NCBI GenBank assembly: GCA_019424965.1
Contig: JAHYYL010000002.1
Span: 43,010 to 107,009 of the forward strand
Source of the DNA: Collinsella sp.
GTDB taxonomy: Bacteria > Actinomycetota > Coriobacteriia > Coriobacteriales > Coriobacteriaceae
Direction: 5' to 3'
DNA: 64,000 nucleotides
The notes below the pieces were generated by a model, which was not told where the DNA came from, did not search any database, and worked only from the letters and a program-made list of their open reading frames with translations. Positions 8,623 through 16,538 of the stretch are shown one piece after another. Within the stretch, counting starts at the first letter, position 1. Each line of letters begins with the position of its first letter. The position numbers and the translations under genes are program-made.

Positions 8623-9561
8623 ATGGTGCAGGGCGCCAAACATATGAAGAGCAATAACGCCGCGGACAACGGAGGCTCAAGCCCTCAGCCCAAACCTCAA
8701 CCAAAGCCCAAGCGTCGTCGCAAGCGACTGCCGCGCTGGGCCGACAGGCTCATCACCATCGTCATCATCCTTATCGGCGTGGGCCTTATGACCTGGCCGT
8801 GGATCTTGGACCGGCTCGAGGCCTCGGGCGTGTTCAACCAGATCAGCACCGTGTCCAGCACCGTGGACGCGCTATCTGCCGAGGAGCGCGAGCGCATCCT
8901 GCTCCAGGCGCGCTCCTTTAACGAGCAGCTGGCGGGCGAGGCCACCGAGCTTCCCGCCGATCAGATCGAGCCCTACGCTCAGCAGCTCATCTTTGACCGC
9001 GACCCCATGATGAGCTGGGTCGAGATCCCCTCCATCGACGTGAGCATGCCTATCTACCACGGCACGAGCGAAGAAGTCCTCATGGCGGGCGTCGGCCACC
9101 TGGAGGGCACGAGCCTGCCGGTGGGCGGCACCTCGACGCATTGCGTGCTCACCGCGCACTCGGGTATGCGCAACCTGAGCATGTTCGACGACATCCACTC
9201 GCTGGAGCCCGGCGACCTGGTGCTGCTGCACACCATGAACAAGACGCTCGCCTACAAGATGGTGGACTCCGAGGTGGTGCTGCCCGAGGAGATGGAGTCG
9301 CTGACCATCGAGCCCGGCGCCGACAAGGTGACGCTCGTCACCTGCACGCCCTACGGCGTGAACGACCATCGCCTGCTGGTACATTGCGTGCGCACCAAGT
9401 ACAGCAAGAAGGACGTCGACAAGCAAAAGTCACTGGCCGGTCGCCACTGGGGCAAGCGCGAGTTTGCCGTGCTCATTGTGGTCGTAGCCATTGTGCTGTT
9501 GCTGCTAGACGTGGTGATCCACGCGATCCGCAAACGCCGCAAGGCCAAAGCCTCGGCATAA
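8623..9561 (+). CDS. srtC: Class C (pilin-polymerising) sortase
   Basis: Membrane transpeptidase of 312 residues that should link the pilins encoded upstream. It has a basic Pro-rich cytoplasmic head, a first membrane helix at about 43-62, and an extracellular catalytic domain with His179 (LTAHSGM), Cys241 (LVTCTPYGVN) and Arg250 (NDHRLLV), the full sortase triad. A second membrane helix at about 283-302 followed by KRRKAK is typical of class C enzymes. The region before the domain (DRDPMMSW) may supply a lid, although the canonical DPF/W lid motif is only approximate. GAGGAG precedes the ATG by about 11 bases. It is separated from its substrates by the AbiE-like pair, so it probably has its own promoter in 8512-8622. 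Confidence 0.92.
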   Translation: MVQGAKHMKSNNAADNGGSSPQPKPQPKPKRRRKRLPRWADRLITIVIILIGVGLMTWPWILDRLEASGVFNQISTVSSTVDALSAEERERILLQARSFNEQLAGEATELPADQIEPYAQQLIFDRDPMMSWVEIPSIDVSMPIYHGTSEEVLMAGVGHLEGTSLPVGGTSTHCVLTAHSGMRNLSMFDDIHSLEPGDLVLLHTMNKTLAYKMVDSEVVLPEEMESLTIEPGADKVTLVTCTPYGVNDHRLLVHCVRTKYSKKDVDKQKSLAGRHWGKREFAVLIVVVAIVLLLLDVVIHAIRKRRKAKASA

Positions 9562-9574
9562 GACATTCTCCAGA

Positions 9575-9609
9575 ACCACCACAATGGGGACAAGCGCTTT
9601 TGTGGTGGT
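9575..9609. repeat. REP-like hairpin with GGGGACA centre (family member 1)
   Basis: ACCACCACAA (9575-9584) is perfectly complementary to 9600-9609; the loop contains TGGGGACAAGCGC. Same arm sequence as the element at 41391-41425. Confidence 0.7.
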
Positions 9610-9620
9610 CGGGGCTTCCA

Positions 9621-9683
9621 AACCATCACAACATTCGATGAAAATCTCGATTTTGGCGAAAAGCGTCGAATGTTGTGATGGTT
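9621..9683. repeat. 18-bp perfect inverted repeat with 27-base loop
   Basis: Positions 9621-9638 are exactly complementary to 9666-9683. It stands next to the REP-like hairpin, as a comparable long palindrome does at 51324-51388. The remaining sequence up to gatC holds only a TATACT -10-like box at 9825-9830. Confidence 0.75.
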
Positions 9684-9865
9684 ATCGTTGTGGGCGGGAT
9701 GGTTTTCGCTATGGACGGTGCGGTTTCGCTCCAGAACCGACGGCCCGCCGCCTGCCAACCCTCCGCCCTCGTTACGTTTTCGCTGCATTTGGGTAAAGCA
9801 CCTGCTCCAAGCGGCGTTGCCTTGTATACTAGAGCGGTTTATCTGTTATGCGGAAGGGAGCGCCT

Positions 9866-10177
9866 ATGGCACTCAGCGAGAAAGACGTGCGCGGCATCGC
9901 CGAGTACGCAAAGATCGCACTGACCGATGACGAGCTCACCCAGATGACGTCCTACATGAACGACGCCGTCCAGATGCTCGAGCCCGTCTTGCAATATGAC
10001 TTGCCCGACGTGGAGCCCACATTCCATCCCATCGGAAGCCTGTCCAACGTGATGGGTGATGACCTGCGCGAGCCCGAGCGCGATCTGCCGCTCGACGTTG
10101 CGCTCGAAAACGCCGGCAGCGCGCGCGACCGCTACTTCCGCGTGCCGTCCATTTTGGGAGAGGGGGAGAGCGAGTAA
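9866..10177 (+). CDS. gatC: Asp/Glu-tRNA amidotransferase subunit C
   Basis: 103-residue small subunit that wraps around GatA and stabilises the GatCAB complex in the cytoplasm. Sequence shows the usual GatC pattern: helix VRGIAEYAKIALTDDEL, the segment MLEPVLQYDL, then a proline-rich tail (DVEPTFHP, LREPERD). Start at 9866 rather than 9848, because GGAAGGGA (9852-9859) then gives normal spacing and the product matches family length. First gene of gatCAB; its TAA overlaps the gatA ATG by one base. Confidence 0.93.
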   Translation: MALSEKDVRGIAEYAKIALTDDELTQMTSYMNDAVQMLEPVLQYDLPDVEPTFHPIGSLSNVMGDDLREPERDLPLDVALENAGSARDRYFRVPSILGEGESE

Positions 10178-11691
10178 TGGCGCTAAGCTTCGATTCCCTT
10201 ACCGCCGCCCAGATCGCCGCGGGCGTTGCCGCCGGCGACTTTACCGCTACCGAGGTGGCCCAGGCCTCCCTTGCTGCCATCGAGGCGCGCGAGGGCGGGG
10301 TCCAGGCATTCCTGCAGGTGGCGCCCGAGCTTGCGCTCGAGGCCGCCGCGCGCGTGGATGCCGACCGTGCCGCCGGAAAGCCGCTGCCCCCGCTTGCGGG
10401 CGTGCCGCTGGCCATTAAGGACAACATGAACCTCGTGGGCACGCGCACCACCTGCGCCTCCCGCATGCTCGGGGACTACCAGAGCGTCTACACCGCCACC
10501 TGCGTCCAGCGGATGCTCGATGCCGGCTGCCTGCCCATGGGCAAGGCAAACATGGACGAGTTTGCCTTTGGCAGCTCCACCGAGAGCTCGGCGTTCCACC
10601 GCACCAACAACCCCTGGGATACCGAGCGCGTGCCCGGCGGCTCCTCGGGCGGCTCTGCTGCCGCCGTCGCCGCGGGCGAGGTCGCGCTCTCGCTGGGCTC
10701 GGATACCGGCGGCTCCATTCGTCAGCCGGCGTCGCTGTGCGGCGTGGTGGGCTTTAAGCCCACGTATGGCGCTGTGAGCCGTTACGGCGTGGTTGCCTTT
10801 GGCTCGTCGCTCGACCAGGTGGGCCCCTTTGGCCGCACGGTCGAGGATGTCGCGCTGGCCATGAACGCGCTTACCGGCGCGGGCCACGATCCGTACGACT
10901 GCACCAGCCAGGATTGCGCCGTCGACTTTACCGAGCATCTCAACGACAGCATCGAGGGCAAGCGCGTGGGCATTATCCCTGCGTTTATGGAGGCCGAGGG
11001 CCTGACGCCCGAGGTCAAGGCCGCTGTTCAGCGCGCCGCCCAGGAGCTGCAGAACCAGGGCGCCGAGCTCGTGGAGGTCGACCTGCCGCACCTGGACGCC
11101 GCCATCGCCGCCTACTACGTCATCGGCCCGGCCGAGGCGTTCTCCAACTTGGCTCGTTTCGACGGCATTCGCTACGGCTATCAGGAGGAGGGCTGCGCCA
11201 ACCTGTCCGACCAGAGCTCGCTTTCGCGCGCCCACGGCTTTGGCGCCGAGGCCAAGCGCCGTCAGATGCTCGGCGCCTACCTGTTGAGCTCGGGCGTGTA
11301 CGACAAGTATTACTATGCCGCGCAAAAGGCCCGCACGCTCATCACGCAGGACTACGACGCCGCGTATGCCAAGGTAGACACCATCCTCATGCCCGCCTCG
11401 CCGCGCACGGCCTTTAAGTTTGGCGAGATCAGCGACCCCACGCAGATGTACCTTTCGGACCTGTACACCATTTCGCTCAACATTTGCGGCAACGGTGGTA
11501 TCTCGGTGCCGCTGGGCCTGGGCGAGGATACTCAGCTGCCCGTTTCTGCCCAGCTGGTGGGTCCGGCGTTTAAGGACCGTCAACTGCTCACATTTGCCCG
11601 CGCCCTGGAGCGCGGCTTTGCCGATGCCGCTACGGGTGCGCCCGCGCTTTCCGTCGCGCCCGATTTTGCCGGGAAGGGAGGCGAGCTGTAA
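10177..11691 (+). CDS. gatA: Asp/Glu-tRNA amidotransferase subunit A
   Basis: Amidase subunit of 504 residues that releases ammonia from Gln or Asn and channels it to GatB. The amidase-signature triad is present: Lys81 (LAIKDN), the cis-Ser near residue 156 in GGSSGGS, and the nucleophile Ser180 (DTGGSIRQPA). Length is typical. Joined by TAATG overlaps to gatC upstream and gatB downstream, so the three subunits are translationally coupled. With GatB it converts misacylated Glu-tRNA(Gln), and possibly Asp-tRNA(Asn). Confidence 0.97.
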   Translation: MALSFDSLTAAQIAAGVAAGDFTATEVAQASLAAIEAREGGVQAFLQVAPELALEAAARVDADRAAGKPLPPLAGVPLAIKDNMNLVGTRTTCASRMLGDYQSVYTATCVQRMLDAGCLPMGKANMDEFAFGSSTESSAFHRTNNPWDTERVPGGSSGGSAAAVAAGEVALSLGSDTGGSIRQPASLCGVVGFKPTYGAVSRYGVVAFGSSLDQVGPFGRTVEDVALAMNALTGAGHDPYDCTSQDCAVDFTEHLNDSIEGKRVGIIPAFMEAEGLTPEVKAAVQRAAQELQNQGAELVEVDLPHLDAAIAAYYVIGPAEAFSNLARFDGIRYGYQEEGCANLSDQSSLSRAHGFGAEAKRRQMLGAYLLSSGVYDKYYYAAQKARTLITQDYDAAYAKVDTILMPASPRTAFKFGEISDPTQMYLSDLYTISLNICGNGGISVPLGLGEDTQLPVSAQLVGPAFKDRQLLTFARALERGFADAATGAPALSVAPDFAGKGGEL

Positions 11692-13367
11692 TGAAGGAGC
11701 TTTCCGAGGTCCTGCAGGATTGGGAGGCCGTAATCGGCCTGGAGATCCACACCGAGCTCACCGCACTCGATACCAAGATGTTCTGCAACTGCAAGCTCAG
11801 CCACGATGACGAGCCCAACGCCAACGTGTGCCCGGTGTGCCTGGGCCTGCCCGGCGCCCTGCCGGTGCCCAACAAGCGCGCCATCGAGAGCATCGTCAAG
11901 GCCGGTCTTGCCACCAACTGCGAGATCCAGCGCCACTCGATGTTCTACCGCAAGCACTACTTCTATCCCGATATGGCCAAGAACTTCCAGACTACGCAGG
12001 GTCCGGTCGCCTTTGCCATGTACGGTCACCTGGATCTGGACGTGACCGGTCGCGGTGCCGCCGAGCGCCCCGACTGCGCGTTTGGCGAGGCCGAGGCCCA
12101 GAGCCTGGCGAGCGCCTCGGCCAACGCCGAGGGCCTGTCCACGTCCATGACGTCGACCATGCGCGAGGGCAATCAGCGCTCCGGTCATCTGGCCAGCTAT
12201 GATGCGTCCAACCTGCAGATGCCCGAGCGCCGCGAGGACGGTTCTTACACGGTGCCCATTCGCATCCTGCGCATCCACATGGAGGAGGACGCCGCCAAGA
12301 TGGTTCACGTGGGTGGCGCCGAGGGCCGCATTACCGCCGCGGCCGAGTCGCTCGTCGACTACAACCGCTGCGGCACGCCTTTGATTGAACTCGTGACTGA
12401 GCCCGACTTGCGTACGCCCGAGGAAGCGCGCCTGTTTATGGAGAAGCTCCGTCGCATCTTTGTGACGCTGGGCATTTCTGACTGCTCCATGGAGAAGGGT
12501 TCCATGCGCTGCGACGGCAACGTGTCGCTGCGCCGCCGTGGCGAGACCAAGCTGGGCACCAAGACCGAGCTTAAGAACCTCAACTCGTTTAAGAGCCTGC
12601 ATGATGGCCTTGCCTACGAGATCTGCCGTCAGGCCGAGGTGCTCGAGGAGGGCGGAATCATCTATCAGGAGACCCGCCACTGGGAGCCCAGCCGCAAGCG
12701 CACCGTGGTCATGCGCGTTAAGGAGACGGCCGACGACTACCGTTTGTTCCCCGACCCCGATCTGGCGCCGTTCGACCTGGACGACGAGTTCATCGACCGC
12801 TGCCGTGGCGAGATCCCCGAGCTGCCCGATGCCAAGCGCGTCCGTTTTGAGGCCGACTTTGGCATTAAGGCGGCCGATGCCGAGCAGATTGCCGGCGACC
12901 CCGAGTTTGCCGACTTCTTTGAGGCCGCTGCTGCCGGAATGGCCGGTAAGGAGGCCCAGACGGTCGCGAACCTGCTGGTGAACGAGATGATCGCCTATCT
13001 TAAGAGTGCGGGCGTCTCGCTGACAGAGTCCGGTATCGCGCCGGCTCAAGTGGCGGCTCTTGCCAAGCTGCTGGCGACCGATGCCATCAGCTCCAACCAG
13101 GCTCACGAGGTCTTTGAGGCCATGGCTCAGACCGGCGATGACCCCAACAAGATCGTCGACGAGCGTGGTATGCGTCAGGTGAGCGATGCCGGCGCGCTGC
13201 AGCCGATCGTGGACGAAGTGCTGGCAAACTGTGCCGATCAGGCGCAGCAGTATCGTGACGGCAACCAGAAGGTCATCGGCTTTTTGGTGGGCCAGTGCAT
13301 GAAGGCGAGCCGCGGCAAGGGTAACCCGAAGCTCTTCAACGAGTTGCTGAGAACGTCGCTCTCGTAG
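11691..13367 (+). CDS. gatB: Asp/Glu-tRNA amidotransferase subunit B, long form with insert
   Basis: 558-residue kinase/transamidation subunit that phosphorylates the tRNA-bound Glu or Asp. Family landmarks: WEAVIGLEIHTEL at the N-terminus, the Cys-rich zinc region (FCNCKL, NVCPVCLGLPG), YFYPDMAKNFQTTQ, HMEEDAAK, the LVDYNRCGTPLIELVTEPD motif, and a C-terminal YqeY-like helical tail (NELLRTSLS). It is some 70-80 residues longer than the usual ~480. Most of the excess sits between TTQ and HMEEDAAK (about residues 105-195), containing a Ser/Ala/Glu-rich stretch (GEAEAQSLASASANAEG). The zinc cysteines and ATP motifs look intact, so it should be active. TAATG overlap with gatA. Confidence 0.96.
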   Translation: MKELSEVLQDWEAVIGLEIHTELTALDTKMFCNCKLSHDDEPNANVCPVCLGLPGALPVPNKRAIESIVKAGLATNCEIQRHSMFYRKHYFYPDMAKNFQTTQGPVAFAMYGHLDLDVTGRGAAERPDCAFGEAEAQSLASASANAEGLSTSMTSTMREGNQRSGHLASYDASNLQMPERREDGSYTVPIRILRIHMEEDAAKMVHVGGAEGRITAAAESLVDYNRCGTPLIELVTEPDLRTPEEARLFMEKLRRIFVTLGISDCSMEKGSMRCDGNVSLRRRGETKLGTKTELKNLNSFKSLHDGLAYEICRQAEVLEEGGIIYQETRHWEPSRKRTVVMRVKETADDYRLFPDPDLAPFDLDDEFIDRCRGEIPELPDAKRVRFEADFGIKAADAEQIAGDPEFADFFEAAAAGMAGKEAQTVANLLVNEMIAYLKSAGVSLTESGIAPAQVAALAKLLATDAISSNQAHEVFEAMAQTGDDPNKIVDERGMRQVSDAGALQPIVDEVLANCADQAQQYRDGNQKVIGFLVGQCMKASRGKGNPKLFNELLRTSLS

Positions 13368-13379
13368 CTGCGAGGCCGG

Positions 13380-13510
13380 GGAAGCCCCGAGTCGCCGGGG
13401 TATTTCCTCCAAATTTCAAACAGTCCTATGCAAGACGAAGGCCACATTTAGTGGCCTTCTTTGCATGCGGAACTCATTTGGAGCAAACACCCCGGCGACT
13501 CGGGGCTTCC
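13380..13510. repeat. 131-bp nested palindrome between gatB and the AraC gene
   Basis: Outer arms of 22 bp (13380-13401 and 13489-13510) are perfectly complementary. Inside lie a second dyad CTCCAAAT (13407-13414) / ATTTGGAG (13476-13483) and an apical hairpin at 13438-13458. It occupies the gap between convergent genes. Same architecture as 32430-32571. Confidence 0.85.
13438..13462 (+). terminator. Terminator of gatCAB (apex of the nested palindrome)
   Basis: AAGGCCAC / GTGGCCTT 8-bp stem, loop ATTTA, then CTTTG. A short T-run makes it a moderate terminator; it can act in both directions. Confidence 0.6.
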
Positions 13511-13592
13511 ACGATCAGACGACTCGGCCGTTCGGGTCAGGCGGGGCTGAATGGAATTTGGTGAATGAGGGCGCCGTTGGCGCCTTCATTCT

Positions 13593-14591
13593 TTATATAT
13601 GTTGGGAGCGCCAGGCGGTGGGGGTGGTGCCGGTGTGTTGCTTGAAGGCTTGGGCGAAGGCGGCCTGCTGAGGGTAGCCTAGACGCTCTGCCACCTGCGC
13701 TATCGTGAGCGCGCTATCGGCCAAAAGGTCCTGTGCTCGCTCTATACGGCGTCTGCGAATGTAGGCGCCCAGGGACTCGCCAGTTTGGGCCTTAAAGGTG
13801 GCGCATAGTTTGGAGCGGCTTGTGTAGAGCCTCTCGGCCACCTCGTTGATACCCACACGTCTGCCTTTGTCGAGCGCGCGCTCAATCATTGCCGTTGCTT
13901 CTTCGGCAATGGTTATGCTGACGCGTGTGTCTGCCGCCTGCCGCGCCTGCTTGTGGGCCGCGCGCGAACAGGCGAGCTCCGCGACCATGGTCTCCACGAT
14001 GCCTTGCATATAGACGTGTCCGCCTACGGTACAGGCGCGTTCCTCGTTAATCCGACGCAGCGTGTGGCAGATGGCAGACGTCGCCTCCTCGTGCCATGGC
14101 TCGGCAAACGCCTCGAAGATTCCCGCGAACTCGGTGGGATAGCGGTGCTCCAGTTCGTCAAAAAATCCAGGCAAAAAGAGCACCGAGCGCGAGTGATAAA
14201 GCTGCCCTGCAAACAGCGGACTTAGCTCCTCGCCGCAGCTATCTTGGATAAAGCTGCACACCGCGCTGTTCGGCCACGGCCCGCGCAGTGGCTTAAGGTT
14301 CGCAGGCGTTATGCCAGCCTTGGGCATGCATATGAGCGTGGGCGCGCTGACCTCGCTCACGCAGGCGTACGGCTCGGGTGTGTATTCCGCCAGGTACATA
14401 TCGTGCGTCGGGGTAATGAAATGCTCTATGACGATGCAGGTGGGGGAGAGGGGCATGATCCATGCGCGTCCGTGCGCCCGATCGTTTGCCACCTCGCCGG
14501 TAAAGACGGCGCCCTTGCCGGAAAGCTCCAGGCCAAACTGCTCAAACTGCGGTGCGTAGAGCTCGGTTATGTTGGTCGCGGCCCGATGCAT
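13593..14591 (-). CDS. AraC-family transcriptional regulator
   Basis: 332 residues from the ATG at 14591, chosen over one at 14624 because AAGGAAGGGG lies 11 bases upstream of it. The C-terminal ~100 residues carry two helix-turn-helix units: GINEVAERLYTSRSKLCATFK and LTIAQVAERLGYPQQAAFAQAFKQHTGTTPTAWR, the second matching the AraC signature closely. The N-terminal ~220 residues are a sensor region with no recognised fold. It is divergent from the ABC exporter-like pair starting at 14712, with a 120-base shared control region, so it probably activates or represses that operon. By analogy with PchR/YbtA-type activators next to siderophore transporters, a metal or siderophore signal is possible but not shown. 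Confidence 0.88.
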   Translation of the reverse strand: MHRAATNITELYAPQFEQFGLELSGKGAVFTGEVANDRAHGRAWIMPLSPTCIVIEHFITPTHDMYLAEYTPEPYACVSEVSAPTLICMPKAGITPANLKPLRGPWPNSAVCSFIQDSCGEELSPLFAGQLYHSRSVLFLPGFFDELEHRYPTEFAGIFEAFAEPWHEEATSAICHTLRRINEERACTVGGHVYMQGIVETMVAELACSRAAHKQARQAADTRVSITIAEEATAMIERALDKGRRVGINEVAERLYTSRSKLCATFKAQTGESLGAYIRRRRIERAQDLLADSALTIAQVAERLGYPQQAAFAQAFKQHTGTTPTAWRSQHI

Positions 14592-14711
14592 TTTCGAAAG
14601 CGTCCCCTTCCTTTGCAGAAACATCCACGTCTGGCTCGATTGTGTGCCTTGGCTAACATATCAATGATAAGTTGATTACGGTTAACTCTCAAGCCGTTAG
14701 AAAGGAATCTC
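14592..14711. promoter_or_regulatory. Divergent control region, AraC gene / ABC pair
   Basis: AT-rich core TATCAATGATAAGTTGATTA at about 14659-14678 sits between the two starts and contains repeated ATGATAA/TTGATTA hexamer-like units, loosely like a Fur box. Match is weak; the regulator is undetermined. Confidence 0.3.
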
Positions 14712-16538
14712 ATGGCAAAGGGATCAAAAAGGGAAGGCGGCGGTATCGGCGAGCTACTTGCATATGCCGGCGACCGTAAATTCCTAACGTATTTGGGCAT
14801 GGCGCTCTCGGCGCTCTCGCAACTGCTGAGCTTTGGCCCGTATGTGTGCATCTGGTTTGTCGCGCGAGACCTTATCGCTGTGGCGCCTAACTGGAGCGAA
14901 GCCACCGATATCGCGATGTATGGCTGGTGGGCCGTGGGTTTTGCCCTGGCAAGCATCGTAGTGTATTTCGTGGGACTCATGTGCACGCACCTGTCTGCGT
15001 TTCGCTGCGCGTCCAATATCCGCAAGACTGCGAGCGAACACCTGCTTAAGCTGCCGCTTGGCTACTTTGACATGCACGCCACCGGTGAGCTGCGCCGTAT
15101 TGTAGACGGATGTGCCGCCTCCACCGAGACCCTGCTTGCGCACATGCTGCCCGATATCGCCGGCGCCACCGCCATGGTCGCCGGCCTGCTCGTGCTGCTT
15201 TTCGCACTCGATTGGCGTTTGGGCGCGGCATGTCTCATCTCGGTGGCCATTTCGTTTGGCGCCATGGCCGCCATGATGGGCGGCAAGGGCGCCGAGTTTA
15301 TGAAGGCCTACATGGGAGCGCTGGTCAAGATGAACAAGACCGGCACCGAATACGTACGCGGCATCCCCGTGGTCAAGGTGTTTCAGCAGACGGTCTACTC
15401 CTTTAAGGCCTTCCACGATGCGATCGCCGAATACGCCGACATGGCACAAAACTATTCGGGCACGTTCTGCCGAGGCCCGCAGGTGCTCAACCTTACCGCG
15501 CTCAATGGTCTTGTGGCATTCCTGCTGCCCGTGGCGTTGCTGTTGGCACCGGGCGAGACGGGCTTCGCGCATTTTATGGCAAACTTCACATTTTACGCGA
15601 TATTTTCGGCCGTGGTGCCGACGGCCATGACCAAGCTCATGTTTGTGGGCGAGGCCTCTCAGATGAGTGCCGATTCGCTGGCTCGCATCCGAAGCGTCAT
15701 GGATTCCAAGCAGCTCTCCGTGCCCGCCCAACCCAAGCACCCTGCCGGCAACGACGTTCGATTTGATGATGTGAGCTTTACCTACGAAGGCGCCGAGGCG
15801 CCTGCCGTCAACCATGTGAGTTTTAGCGTTTCCGCTGGTAGTACCCTCGCCCTGGTGGGTCCTTCGGGCGGCGGTAAGTCAACCTGCGCAAGCCTGATCC
15901 CGCGTTTTTGGGATGTTTCCTCGGGTCGAGTGCTCGTAGGCGGTGTGGACGTTCGCGATATGGATCCGAACGAGCTTATGGACCAGGTCGCCTTCGTGTT
16001 CCAGACCAACCAGCTGTTCCGGCAAACACTTGCCGATAACGTGCGCGCCTCCAAGCCTACGGCCACTGATGACGAAGTACGTGCGGCCCTCTCCGCAGCT
16101 CAGTGCGACGACATTGTGGCCAAGCTCCCACAGGGCATCAACACCATGCTCGGCGCCGGCGGAGCATATCTTTCGGGTGGCGAGGTCCAGCGCGTGGCAC
16201 TCGCCCGCGCGATCCTTAAAGACGCGCCTATCGTGGTGCTCGATGAGGCCACGGCGTTTGCCGACCCCGAGAACGAGGCGCTCATCCAGCGCGCCTTTAG
16301 CAAGCTGGCGACGGGTCGCACGGTCATTATGATTGCGCACCGACTCTCGACTGTAGTGGGCGCAGACCAAATCGTGGTGCTCAACCAGGGCAGCGTGCAG
16401 GAGTCGGGCACCCATGCCGAACTGCTGTCCCAAGAGGGTCTATATGCCAAGATGTGGGCCGAATACGAACAGGCCGCGAGCTGGAAAATCACTGCTACGA
16501 CCGCGGATGCCGCCGTCGCGAAAGGAGGCGAGGCCTAA
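14712..16538 (+). CDS. ABC transporter, fused membrane and ATPase domains (first of pair)
   Basis: 608-residue half-transporter: six membrane helices in residues about 25-310, then an ATPase domain with Walker A GPSGGGKST (about 382-390), Q-loop FVFQTNQLF, signature LSGGEVQRVALARAIL (about 486), Walker B IVVLDEATAF and H-loop AHRLS (about 541). The motif ATAFADPENE, in place of the usual ATSALD, is characteristic of the siderophore-importer-like YbtP/IrtA branch. AAAGGAA precedes the ATG. The stop codon abuts the next gene's ATG, so the two should form a heterodimer. Substrate unknown; ferric siderophore uptake or small-molecule export are the main options. Confidence 0.9.
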   Translation: MAKGSKREGGGIGELLAYAGDRKFLTYLGMALSALSQLLSFGPYVCIWFVARDLIAVAPNWSEATDIAMYGWWAVGFALASIVVYFVGLMCTHLSAFRCASNIRKTASEHLLKLPLGYFDMHATGELRRIVDGCAASTETLLAHMLPDIAGATAMVAGLLVLLFALDWRLGAACLISVAISFGAMAAMMGGKGAEFMKAYMGALVKMNKTGTEYVRGIPVVKVFQQTVYSFKAFHDAIAEYADMAQNYSGTFCRGPQVLNLTALNGLVAFLLPVALLLAPGETGFAHFMANFTFYAIFSAVVPTAMTKLMFVGEASQMSADSLARIRSVMDSKQLSVPAQPKHPAGNDVRFDDVSFTYEGAEAPAVNHVSFSVSAGSTLALVGPSGGGKSTCASLIPRFWDVSSGRVLVGGVDVRDMDPNELMDQVAFVFQTNQLFRQTLADNVRASKPTATDDEVRAALSAAQCDDIVAKLPQGINTMLGAGGAYLSGGEVQRVALARAILKDAPIVVLDEATAFADPENEALIQRAFSKLATGRTVIMIAHRLSTVVGADQIVVLNQGSVQESGTHAELLSQEGLYAKMWAEYEQAASWKITATTADAAVAKGGEA

